From Taibaiella sp. (GTDB taxonomy: Bacteria; Bacteroidota; Bacteroidia; Chitinophagales; Chitinophagaceae): a stretch of 64,000 nt of DNA. Shown here one piece after another: positions 9,537 through 17,361 of the stretch. A program made the translations under genes and the position numbers. The DNA is taken from positions 1,178,001 to 1,242,000 of the forward strand of contig JAHBTQ010000001.1 of NCBI GenBank assembly GCA_019638495.1, in the 5' to 3' direction. The notes beneath the pieces are model-generated. The model was not told the origin of the DNA and did not search any database. It saw nothing but the letters and a program-made list of their open reading frames with translations. Numbering within the stretch: the first letter of the stretch is position 1; every line of letters starts with the position of its first letter.

Positions 9537-10328
9537 ATGATAGTAACGCTACTTTCTGATCTGGGCACTACCGATGCTACCGTAGCTGCGTGTAAAGCGC
9601 AACTGTTGGACCGTGTGCCGCCCGCAAGGATAGTGGATATCTCTCATAGGGTGCCCAATCATGAAGTGTCGCGGGCCGCCTACCTGCTCGGTTCTGCTTT
9701 TCGCTCATTCCCTGTTGGGTCATTGCATATTGTAGCTGTCGGTACCCTGGCAGGCAAGGGGCCACATCGCCTCATTTACCTCCAATCTCAGGGGCACCAT
9801 TTTATTGCGCCCGATAACGGCATACTACCGGCATTATTCCCGGGAGACGGCCATCCGCAGGTATTGCTTTGCAGGGAATATGAACGTACACCTTCGTTTA
9901 TGCAATGGATCAGCGATGCAGCTTCGGTATGCTGGTTAATAGCAGACGGAGGTGAATTAGATTATCCTTCGTATATCCCGTCCACGCACCCCGACCTATT
10001 GGTGGCACAAAGGAATGCGATTGGCATCGCCTGCAAGCCACTGTGTAGCGATAGGTATGAAAACATTGTGCTGAACTTACGTGAAGATAAATTTACTGAG
10101 ATGGTGACAGGCAAGTCATTCAGCATTCGCACCTTTCGTGGTGGAAACATCACAGAAGTCAGCAGGCACTATAATGATGTGGAGCGGGGGAAGCCACTTT
10201 GCAGGTTCAATTCATCGGGCTACCTGGAGATCGCCGTAAACCATGGCTCGGCACTGGAGCTGTTTGGAATTGATCCTACTGATCCTTCAGCTTTAGCATA
10301 CCATACGGTACGCATCTCTTTACAGTAA
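9537..10328 (+). CDS. S-adenosylmethionine hydrolase (adenosine-forming), DUF62 family
   Basis: A 263-aa member of the SAM hydroxide adenosyltransferase / chlorinase-fluorinase superfamily. It would cleave SAM to adenosine and methionine using water. The N-terminal LLSDLGTTDATV corresponds to the family's TDFG...D motif, APDNGIL (about residues 90-96) is the conserved PDNG loop, and the C-terminal NSSGYLEIAVNHGSALEL is typical of the C domain. The first motif reads SDLG instead of the usual TDFG, a conservative change. Nothing indicates a halogenase. The stop codon directly abuts the stop of the convergent lpxD gene with no spacer. Confidence 0.88.
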   Translation: MIVTLLSDLGTTDATVAACKAQLLDRVPPARIVDISHRVPNHEVSRAAYLLGSAFRSFPVGSLHIVAVGTLAGKGPHRLIYLQSQGHHFIAPDNGILPALFPGDGHPQVLLCREYERTPSFMQWISDAASVCWLIADGGELDYPSYIPSTHPDLLVAQRNAIGIACKPLCSDRYENIVLNLREDKFTEMVTGKSFSIRTFRGGNITEVSRHYNDVERGKPLCRFNSSGYLEIAVNHGSALELFGIDPTDPSALAYHTVRISLQ

Positions 10329-11354
10329 TTATTGCTTGTTCTGCTTTTCCAGCTTGTCTACGCGCTGCGCCAGCCCGTCCAGGTTGCGGAAGTGGATATA
10401 CGCTTTGCGATACTTGTTGGCATCAAATGCAGGGGAGCCCATGTATACCTCGCCCGGCTTGGTGATACTCTTTGATATGCCTGATTGTGCAGTGATGATC
10501 GTATTGTCTGCTATTTGCAGGTGTCCTACAATGCCTACCTGTCCGCTGAACATACAGTTCTTTCCTACCTTGGTAGAACCTGCTATTACATTACAAGCAG
10601 CCAGGTAGCTGTTTTCGCCTACCTCTACATTGTGGGCTATGTGTATCAGGTTGTCAAACTTCACACCCTTGCGCAGAATGGTAGAACCGAGTGTTGCGCG
10701 GTCTATGGCACAATTGGCTCCTATCTCTACGTCGTCCTCTATGATCACGTTGCCTATCTGTGGCACCTTGCGCTGACCCTCTTCATTTTGCGGCTCAAAG
10801 CGGAAGCCATCGCTGCCTATTACTGTACCTGAGTGTATGATGCAGTTCTTGCCTATCACTGTGTCCGAGTACAGCTTCACGCCGGCAAAGAGCGTCGTGT
10901 TGTCGCCTATCACCACGTTGTCGCCCACATATACCTGTGGATATATCTTCACATTGTTGCCTATGCGTGCATTGTCACTGATCACGGCAAACTCGCCCAG
11001 GTATAGGTTATCACCTACTTTGGCACTATCAGATATATAGGCCTGTTTAGAAACCCCCGTTTTGTTCAGCTTCACCTGGTTATACATCTCCAGCAGTTTG
11101 GCAAAAGCAGCCGCAGCGCTCTCCACACGAATCATCGTTGCAGACACCGGAGCCGTAGGCGCAAAGTCCTTGTTCACAATAATGATAGACGCCTGGGAGG
11201 TGTATATGTATTGTGTGTACGCCGGATTAGCAAGGAAAGAGATTGAACCCGGCTTGCCCTCTTCTATTTTCGAGAGTGCATTGACCGTTGCGTCCGGGTT
11301 GCCTTCTATGGTCCCGTTAAGGATGCCTGCTATCTGTTGTGCGCTAAACTGCAT
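10329..11354 (-). CDS. lpxD: UDP-3-O-acylglucosamine N-acyltransferase LpxD
   Basis: The third enzyme of lipid A synthesis: it N-acylates UDP-3-O-acylglucosamine using acyl-ACP. The 341-aa protein has the N-terminal uridine-binding domain ([29 protein letters not shown]) and then a left-handed beta helix of hexapeptide repeats ([13 protein letters not shown] and similar, residues about 110-300). The catalytic His lies in [11 protein letters not shown]. Its C-terminal helix ends KLEKQNKQ. Length is normal. Unusually for lpxD it does not sit beside other lpx genes; its neighbours are a palindromic repeat and purD. Confidence 0.95.
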   Translation of the reverse strand: MQFSAQQIAGILNGTIEGNPDATVNALSKIEEGKPGSISFLANPAYTQYIYTSQASIIIVNKDFAPTAPVSATMIRVESAAAAFAKLLEMYNQVKLNKTGVSKQAYISDSAKVGDNLYLGEFAVISDNARIGNNVKIYPQVYVGDNVVIGDNTTLFAGVKLYSDTVIGKNCIIHSGTVIGSDGFRFEPQNEEGQRKVPQIGNVIIEDDVEIGANCAIDRATLGSTILRKGVKFDNLIHIAHNVEVGENSYLAACNVIAGSTKVGKNCMFSGQVGIVGHLQIADNTIITAQSGISKSITKPGEVYMGSPAFDANKYRKAYIHFRNLDGLAQRVDKLEKQNKQ

Positions 11355-11429
11355 AAACTTACGTTTGGCTCTAAAATAGCAATTTTATCGACACAGCCCG
11401 ATTGAACACGTGATTTCAACGGTAGGTAG

Positions 11430-11599
11430 CCGCTTCAGCGGTTGCGGGTTATGCCCGAAAGGCATGCCTTTTATTAGCCCCGTGCGAAGCTCGGGGTAGT
11501 GGCAGCAACATACTCCAACCCCAAAGGGGTTGCCCATGAAGTTTCGCTTGTCACCCGGCAAACAAAACTCCGAATAATGAGGGAAAGCCCCTTTAGGGG
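11430..11599. repeat. Composite palindromic repeat, family A copy 1
   Basis: A run of short hairpins between lpxD and purD. CCGCTTCAGCGG (11430-11441) is followed by ATGCC/GGCAT (11451-11465), CCCCG/CGGGG around TGCGAAGCT (11478-11496), AACCCC/GGGGTT (11517-11531) and CCCCTTTAGGGG (11588-11599). The middle three recur in the same order, strand and near-identical spacing at 14662-14745. The purD stop codon lies inside the last hairpin. Confidence 0.8.
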
Positions 11600-12894
11600 T
11601 TTGGGGTTTCGAACTCCCAACCGATATCCTTCCTATAGTACACGCCCTCATAGTTTATGAGCGCCGCATTCTCATAGCTCTTCGCAAGCGCCGACTTTAT
11701 GTTGTCTCCATAAGAAGTTACTGCCAGTACCCGTCCGCCGCTTGTCACCACGTCATCGCCTTTCACGGCCGTGCCTGCGTGGAAGAGCAGGCTACCACTC
11801 GTTTTGTCCATGCCCGTCATCACCTTGCCCTTGGCATAGTCACCCGGGTATCCGCCTGATACCAGCATCACCGTTCCTGCTGCTTGTTTGCTGTGCTGCA
11901 CTGTCACTTCGTTCAGCTTGCCTTCCTGCATCTTCAGTATCATGTCCACAAGGTCGTTTACCAGTCTCGGCATCACCACTTCAGTTTCCGGGTCGCCCAT
12001 GCGGCAGTTATACTCTATTACATAAGGCTCGCCGTTCACCTTTATCAGGCCAAAAAAGATAAAGCCCTGGTAGGTGATCTTCTCGGCCTTAAGTCCATTA
12101 ATGGTAGGCTCTACAATGCGACTTATTACTTTGCCCATAAAGGTCTTGTCTGCAAATGGCACGGGCGAAATAGCCCCCATGCCACCTGTATTCAGCCCCG
12201 TATCTCCTTCGCCTATCCTTTTGTAATCCTTCGCCTCCGGCAGCAGCACATAGTTGGACCCATCCGTAAAGGCAAATACCGACAGCTCTATCCCCGTGAG
12301 GAACTGCTCTATTACCACTTTAGAGCTGGCATCGCCAAACTGGCGGTCTTGTATCATAGCGCGGTAAGCTTCAATAGCCTCGCCGGTAGACTCTGCGATC
12401 ACCACACCCTTTCCAGCGGCCAGTCCATCGGCTTTCAGCACTACGGGCAGGCTGTGCTTCTTGATGTATTCTTCCCCTTCTGCATAGTTGTCTGCAGTAA
12501 ACTCGCGGTAAGCAGCCGTAGGGATATTGTGCCGCTCCATGAACTTTTTGGAAAATGCCTTGCTACCCTCCAGTTGCGCTCCTTCTTTCGACGGGCCCAC
12601 AACGATAATATGTTTCAGCGCCTCATCACCCTTCACGAAATCCCAAATGCCTGCTACCAGGGGATCTTCAGGGCCCACAAACAGTATGTCAATACTATGC
12701 TCCAGGCAAGCAGACTTGATTCCTGCAAAATCTCCTACAGATATTGGCAAATTGGTGCCATGTTCGCGTGTGCCGGCATTGCCCGGTGATAGATATAAGT
12801 TACCACATTGTTCGCTGTTTTTCAGCTTCCAGGCTATTGCACACTCCCTGCCGCCCCCCCCTAACAGGAGGATATTCTGTTTTTTCGAAGACAT
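11593..12894 (-). CDS. purD: Phosphoribosylamine-glycine ligase PurD
   Basis: GAR synthetase, the second step of de novo purine synthesis: it joins 5-phosphoribosylamine and glycine using ATP. The 433-aa protein has the ATP-grasp layout: N-terminal LLLGGGGRECAIAWKL, PEDPLVAGIWDF, KADGLAAGKGV in the ATP-binding domain, GDTGLNTGGMGAISPVP, and NCRMGDPETEVVMPRL near the metal site. The last residues (FETPNP) and the stop codon are read from the family A palindromic repeat, so the natural C-terminus may have been altered slightly by repeat insertion. Monocistronic as far as can be seen; the divergent neighbour is a POT transporter. Confidence 0.95.
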   Translation of the reverse strand: MSSKKQNILLLGGGGRECAIAWKLKNSEQCGNLYLSPGNAGTREHGTNLPISVGDFAGIKSACLEHSIDILFVGPEDPLVAGIWDFVKGDEALKHIIVVGPSKEGAQLEGSKAFSKKFMERHNIPTAAYREFTADNYAEGEEYIKKHSLPVVLKADGLAAGKGVVIAESTGEAIEAYRAMIQDRQFGDASSKVVIEQFLTGIELSVFAFTDGSNYVLLPEAKDYKRIGEGDTGLNTGGMGAISPVPFADKTFMGKVISRIVEPTINGLKAEKITYQGFIFFGLIKVNGEPYVIEYNCRMGDPETEVVMPRLVNDLVDMILKMQEGKLNEVTVQHSKQAAGTVMLVSGGYPGDYAKGKVMTGMDKTSGSLLFHAGTAVKGDDVVTSGGRVLAVTSYGDNIKSALAKSYENAALINYEGVYYRKDIGWEFETPNP

Positions 12895-12985
12895 AAGTGC
12901 AAAAAAACTAAAAAAATGGAGGTCCCCGCCTAAAATATTTTACTAAATTGGCAGTTTCATATAAACATTTAAAGACAGATTTCTT

Positions 12986-14581
12986 ATGAGTGATAACGGA
13001 GCTTCGATGTCGCAGAAGGGACACCCCAAGGGGCTATATGTATTGTTTGCCACCGAGTTTTGGGAGCGTTTCAGCTACTACGGCATGCGTGCCATCTTCA
13101 CGCTATACATGACCAAGATGCTGCTGCTGGACAAGGCGCTGGCAAGTAACATTTATGGTAGCTATACCGGTCTTGTATACCTTACCCCACTCATAGGCGG
13201 CTACATGGCCGATAGGTACTGGGGCAATCGCAAGTCCATTTTTGTTGGTGGTGTGCTTATGGCATTAGGTCAGTTCCTGATGTTCTTCTCGGCATCGTTG
13301 TCGCACAATGCAGATAAGGGATTGCCCATTACCCTCATGTGGAGCGGCCTTACTTTTCTCATTTTTGGTAACGGCTTCTTTAAGCCCAACATTTCGACGA
13401 TGGTGGGTCAGCTTTATCCCGATAACGACAGCCGGAAGGATGCAGCATATACCATCTTCTACATGGGTATCAATGCCGGCGCCTTCGTCGCGCCGCTTGT
13501 GTGCGGCTACCTGGGCGAGGAAGTAGATTTCAAATGGGGCTTCCTTGCAGCCGGCGTCGGCATGCTGGTGGGCATTCTCATTTTCTATCTCACAAAAGAC
13601 AAGTATGTGGTAGGACCTGACGGACGTCAGCTAGGTGTGGGACCTAATAAGCTCAATGATGTAGCCCCCTCCAAAGTATTGGGTGGCGACGAAGAAACGG
13701 GTATGGTAGCCGATGGCAAGAAAAAGCCGGCATCTGATGGCGGTTTCAGCAAGCAGCAGCTCACTATCCTTATTGGTGGAATTGCAGCAATGTTTTCGCT
13801 GCTTTTCTTCGTTGCCCATGTGGATGTATGGGGTTCGCTTATTTATGGAATGACGCTTGTGGGGCCTTTTGTGATCATAACAGATCAGTCGCTCACGAAA
13901 GTGGAGAAAGACAGGCTTTGGGTTATCATTCTCATCATGATATTTGTAGTGTTCTTCTGGATGTGCTTTGAGCAGGCTGGTGCGTCACTTACGTTCTTTG
14001 CAGATGCGCAGACAAACCGCCACATATTCGGCTTCGAAATGCCGGCCAGCTATTTCCAGAGCTTCAACGCAGGCTTCATCGTGCTGCTGGCGCCTATCAT
14101 AAGCGCTATGTGGGTGCGCCTTGCCAAGAAGGGTATGAATCCGGTAGCTCCTTACAAGCAGTCATTGGGTCTTGCGTTCCTGGCTTTTGGTTACTTATTT
14201 ATAGCTGTGGGCGCCAAAAACATACCATCAGCCGGTGCCAGCATGCTGTGGCTTACAGGTCTCTACTTCCTGCACACAATTGGCGAACTCTTCCTTAGCC
14301 CCATTGGTCTGTCTATGGTAAACAAGCTTACACCCGGTCGCTTCACGTCACTGATGATGGGTATCTGGTTCCTGGCGATTGCTACTGGTAATAAACTTGC
14401 GGGCACTATGAGCTCTCTGTATCCAGATCCATCATTGCCTACCCATCCGCAATTCCTGGGCATAGAGATAGATAGCCTCTACACCTACTTCATGATATTC
14501 GTGGGCTTCTCAGGAGCTGCTTCCGTTGTGTTGTTCTTCCTCTGCCGCAAGTTGCAGAAGATGATGCATGGAGTACACTAA
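12986..14581 (+). CDS. POT-family proton-dependent oligopeptide transporter
   Basis: A 531-aa major facilitator protein of the PTR2/POT family, importing di- and tripeptides with protons across the inner membrane. The family ExxERFxYY motif is seen as EFWERFSYYGMRA (about residues 26-38), and the PTR2 signature FYMGINAGAF follows near residue 160. About 12-14 hydrophobic segments are visible, with a charged Gly/Lys-rich cytoplasmic loop at about 205-250 (GGDEETGMVADGKKK). A second paralogue begins at 15760. A hairpin terminator follows the gene at 14607. Confidence 0.93.
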   Translation: MSDNGASMSQKGHPKGLYVLFATEFWERFSYYGMRAIFTLYMTKMLLLDKALASNIYGSYTGLVYLTPLIGGYMADRYWGNRKSIFVGGVLMALGQFLMFFSASLSHNADKGLPITLMWSGLTFLIFGNGFFKPNISTMVGQLYPDNDSRKDAAYTIFYMGINAGAFVAPLVCGYLGEEVDFKWGFLAAGVGMLVGILIFYLTKDKYVVGPDGRQLGVGPNKLNDVAPSKVLGGDEETGMVADGKKKPASDGGFSKQQLTILIGGIAAMFSLLFFVAHVDVWGSLIYGMTLVGPFVIITDQSLTKVEKDRLWVIILIMIFVVFFWMCFEQAGASLTFFADAQTNRHIFGFEMPASYFQSFNAGFIVLLAPIISAMWVRLAKKGMNPVAPYKQSLGLAFLAFGYLFIAVGAKNIPSAGASMLWLTGLYFLHTIGELFLSPIGLSMVNKLTPGRFTSLMMGIWFLAIATGNKLAGTMSSLYPDPSLPTHPQFLGIEIDSLYTYFMIFVGFSGAASVVLFFLCRKLQKMMHGVH

Positions 14582-14606
14582 TACCAGAACATATTTTTGA
14601 TAATAG

Positions 14607-14637
14607 CAGCAGGGCGAAAGTCCTGCTGTTTTGTTTT
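14607..14637 (+). terminator. Rho-independent terminator after the first POT transporter
   Basis: A 9-bp stem (CAGCAGGGC with GTCCTGCTG, one G-U pair) closed by a GAAA tetraloop and followed by TTTTGTTTT, 25 nt after the stop codon. Confidence 0.8.
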
Positions 14638-14661
14638 CTGAGAATTTATTTAAAGACCACC

Positions 14662-14745
14662 ATGCCCGATAGGGCATACCTGTTAATAGCCCCGTGCGAA
14701 GCGCGGGGGGTAGGTGGACCAACATTCATGAACCCCGGAGGGGTT
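14662..14745. repeat. Composite palindromic repeat, family A copy 2
   Basis: Three hairpins in order: ATGCCC/GGGCAT (14662-14677), CCCCG/CGGGG around TGCGAAGCG (14690-14708) and AACCCC/GGGGTT (14731-14745). Gaps of 12 and 22 nt compare with 12 and 20 in the copy near 11451. The loops CGAAG and the flanking TAATAGCCCC and GGTTGCCC are conserved, so this is one repeat unit of about 84 bp and not three independent hairpins. Confidence 0.8.
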
Positions 14746-14847
14746 GCCCTATTACGCGCACCCTATCTCTTTGTCCCAATTGCAATCTCTATTGCGTACT
14801 TTGTCGTCGCCGGAGACAAGGTTGGCTAGTTTTTATGATATTCAACC

Positions 14848-15666
14848 GTGCCGACAACCCATACTTCTTCATTTTTCTGGCCACTAAATTGCCGTCAATT
14901 GTTCAGGAGCTGCCTTTTAATATTGCTTTTCATCGCACATTCCTGCAGCGGGCAGGAGGGCAGCGCGCGTAGCCAATTCAACCATTTCAAGAAAAATATT
15001 CTGGAGGAGCTACGAGTCCACCCAGGGTATATACGCAGTTCGGATTACGAAACTCTTGAAGCATACTATACATTACTCTCTTCGCAGCCCATAGATTCTT
15101 TAATTGGCTTTACAGATGATTCCGTTCCTGCAGTTAGGTCGCTAATATTTGACGGTATCACTAAAAAGAACGCCGATGAAAAAATTATTAAAGAAATTCT
15201 AAAGAGGCATGCAGAAGACACAGCTAAGTTCACTTCCATATCTGTAGACATAGTGAGTACTTGGTCCGTTTCTCAATATATGGAAACCTCTGCGTATCGC
15301 GGACCTGACAATAAACCCAAAACTGTCGACTTTCGGGCACGGCTGGAAGAGATTAAAAAGCGACGACCATATAACTTAGTGCCCGGTGCTCGTCACGGGA
15401 TTATACCTAAAGACTCTCTTTTACGGTTGAGTGAGTTACCTAGCCCGATCGAAGGCTTTAGGATAACTTCATTTAGAGTTTCCATATTGAAAGCAAAAGA
15501 AGACATTGAAGTACTTTCAGAAGGCGACAGCACGTTCACAAAACAGATGAAAGAACGCATTGAAACGTTATCGTCTGGAGATAGGATATTCATTGAAGAT
15601 GTCAAGGCTAAAGGACCTGACAATAAGGAAAGGCAACTTGGTAGCGTTGTACTGTTTATAGACTAA
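14848..15666 (+). CDS. Lipoprotein with GldM-like C-terminal domain, function unknown
   Basis: A 272-aa protein I cannot name. The N-terminus has a hydrophobic stretch ending in a lipobox-like AHSC, so it is probably a lipoprotein; the track start is GTG (14848) and an in-frame TTG at 14899 would give a cleaner signal peptide (starts FRSCLLILLF). The middle is charged and helical. The last 65 residues, with GDRIFIEDVKAKGPDNKERQ and a closing VVLFI strand, resemble the C-terminal domain of GldM/PorM, the periplasmic shaft of the type IX secretion motor. No other gld genes are adjacent. It lies between two POT transporters and downstream of a palindromic repeat, and is more AT-rich than its neighbours. 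Confidence 0.6.
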   Translation: MPTTHTSSFFWPLNCRQLFRSCLLILLFIAHSCSGQEGSARSQFNHFKKNILEELRVHPGYIRSSDYETLEAYYTLLSSQPIDSLIGFTDDSVPAVRSLIFDGITKKNADEKIIKEILKRHAEDTAKFTSISVDIVSTWSVSQYMETSAYRGPDNKPKTVDFRARLEEIKKRRPYNLVPGARHGIIPKDSLLRLSELPSPIEGFRITSFRVSILKAKEDIEVLSEGDSTFTKQMKERIETLSSGDRIFIEDVKAKGPDNKERQLGSVVLFID

Positions 15667-15759
15667 TTTCTTAAACGCCAACTATTACTTGTGCGGGAAG
15701 TGATAAAAAGGGGCAAATGAAAAATATCCCTTACTTTGTTCTGCAGTAAACAAACAGTC

Positions 15760-17253
15760 ATGGAAATAAGCCAGGAATCAGTAACGCTCGAACAGATACA
15801 GGACTTTAAGGGGAAATACCCCAAACAGCTATGGTATTTGTTCTTCTCAGAGATGTGGGAGCGTTTTGCTTTCTATGGCATGCGTGGAATGCTCACCATA
15901 TTTATGGTGGAGCAGCTAATGCTTAATGAGCACGATGCAAACCTCAAATATGGCGGCATCCAGGCGTTTATATATACAATGACATTCATCGGTGGTCTGT
16001 TTGCAGATAAGATTCTGGGCTTCCGCAAATCCATCTTCTGGGGTGGCCTGCTCATGATCATTGGTAGCTTCACACTGGCTTTTTCTCCCAAGGAACTTTA
16101 CTACGTAGGCATTTGCTTCACCATTATAGGAACCGGTTTCTTCAAGCCCAATATCTCCACCATGGTGGGCAACCTCTATAAGGAAGGTGACCCACGGCGC
16201 GATGCTGGCTTTGGTCTCTTCTACTCAGGTATCAATATTGGTGCCTTTCTCGGTGGTTGGCTGTGTATCAAAACTGCCAACAACTACTCCTGGAATGCGG
16301 CCTTCTCTCTTGCCGGCATCGGCATGATAATAGGTCTGGGTATATTTCTTTTCACGCGCAAGATGATAGGCCCTATCGGCCTGTCGCCGCTGGAGGGTAA
16401 GATGCCGAAGAACAAGATCATGATGCGGGATGTCGCTGTCTACGCTGGCTCTATAGCGGTGATGCCGCTCATATACCTGTTGGTGAAGAATAGCGAGTAC
16501 ACAGATTATTTTATGTACACCATTGGCCCATTGGCGCTGTTGTACATCATATATGAGATGATGAAGTTTGGCAAGGTGGAGCGGCAGAAGATGGTTGCAG
16601 CGCTGGTATTTATCATATTCAGCATCTTCTTCTGGGCGTTTTTCGAGCAGGCAGGTGGCTCACTCAGCCTGTTTGCCCGCTACAACCTCAATGACACAGT
16701 GCTGGGTATGCATATAGACCCCAACGAAGTAAACAATTCATCAAACTCCATTTTCGTTATCATTTTCAGCCCGCTGGCAGGCTTGCTGTGGCTGTGGCTT
16801 GCGAAGAAGAAAATAGAGCCCAATACAGTCATCAAGTTCGGCCTCGGCTTCCTTTTTGTGGCGCTGTCGTTCTACCTGTATTATTCAGAGCGTTTCACGG
16901 CAGATGCAACGGGCAAGGCGTCGCTGAACCTGTTTACCGGAGCATACCTCATCTCCACACTTGGGGAGTTGTGCCTGTCACCCATCGGCCTGTCGCTCAT
17001 GACCACATTGGCACCGCGCCAGCTACATGGCATGATGATGGGTATGTGGTTCCTGGCCAGTGCCTATGGGCAGTACGCTGCCGGCATATTGGGTGCTAAC
17101 ATGACCACGGCCAACGAAAACGCCACCCTCACCGAAAAGCTGATGTCCTACACAGCTGGCTATCAGCAGCTAGCTATATATGCAGTTGTTGCAGGGGTGC
17201 TGCTCATAGCCATATCACCAATGGTGCGCAAATTAATGCACGACGTGAAGTAA
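15760..17253 (+). CDS. POT-family proton-dependent oligopeptide transporter, second copy
   Basis: A 497-aa POT/PTR2 transporter with EMWERFAFYGMRG as the ExxERF motif and FYSGINIGAF as the PTR2 signature. It lacks the long charged loop of the first copy. I chose the ATG at 15760 over a TTG at 15736 because the TTG falls within a TTACTTTG promoter-like element (15731-15738), which then sits 21 nt before the ATG. It imports small peptides; divergence from the copy at 12986 suggests different substrate preference rather than recent duplication. A strong terminator follows at 17275. Confidence 0.93.
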   Translation: MEISQESVTLEQIQDFKGKYPKQLWYLFFSEMWERFAFYGMRGMLTIFMVEQLMLNEHDANLKYGGIQAFIYTMTFIGGLFADKILGFRKSIFWGGLLMIIGSFTLAFSPKELYYVGICFTIIGTGFFKPNISTMVGNLYKEGDPRRDAGFGLFYSGINIGAFLGGWLCIKTANNYSWNAAFSLAGIGMIIGLGIFLFTRKMIGPIGLSPLEGKMPKNKIMMRDVAVYAGSIAVMPLIYLLVKNSEYTDYFMYTIGPLALLYIIYEMMKFGKVERQKMVAALVFIIFSIFFWAFFEQAGGSLSLFARYNLNDTVLGMHIDPNEVNNSSNSIFVIIFSPLAGLLWLWLAKKKIEPNTVIKFGLGFLFVALSFYLYYSERFTADATGKASLNLFTGAYLISTLGELCLSPIGLSLMTTLAPRQLHGMMMGMWFLASAYGQYAAGILGANMTTANENATLTEKLMSYTAGYQQLAIYAVVAGVLLIAISPMVRKLMHDVK

Positions 17254-17274
17254 GTAATTGATTTACAGATTGTT

Positions 17275-17311
17275 GCGGATTGGTCGCCCCGGGTGGTCAA
17301 TCCGCTTTTTT
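17275..17311 (+). terminator. Rho-independent terminator after the second POT transporter
   Basis: An 8-bp perfect stem (GCGGATTG with CAATCCGC) followed by six T residues, 21 nt after the stop codon. Confidence 0.8.
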
Positions 17312-17326
17312 AGGCCCTCTTTTTCG

Positions 17327-17334
17327 TAACTTTG
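17327..17334 (+). promoter_or_regulatory. TAnnTTTG promoter element of the fused mutase
   Basis: TAACTTTG, a full match to the -7 consensus, 27 nt before the ATG at 17362 and directly downstream of a terminator. Confidence 0.5.
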
Positions 17335-17361
17335 CAGCCTGTTATAATTACTAATAATAAT

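Noticed and set aside
11385..11651. 88-aa minus-strand frame between lpxD and purD
   Set aside because: It is a translation of the family A palindromic repeat and overlaps purD; such SKPQTPKGAFP-type sequences are repeat artefacts.
11430..14745. CRISPR array in the hairpin-rich regions
   Set aside because: Only two widely separated units, no regular spacers, no cas genes.
17332..17361. TTG start ten codons upstream for the fused mutase
   Set aside because: The TTG lies inside the TAACTTTG promoter element, so it would not be transcribed fully.
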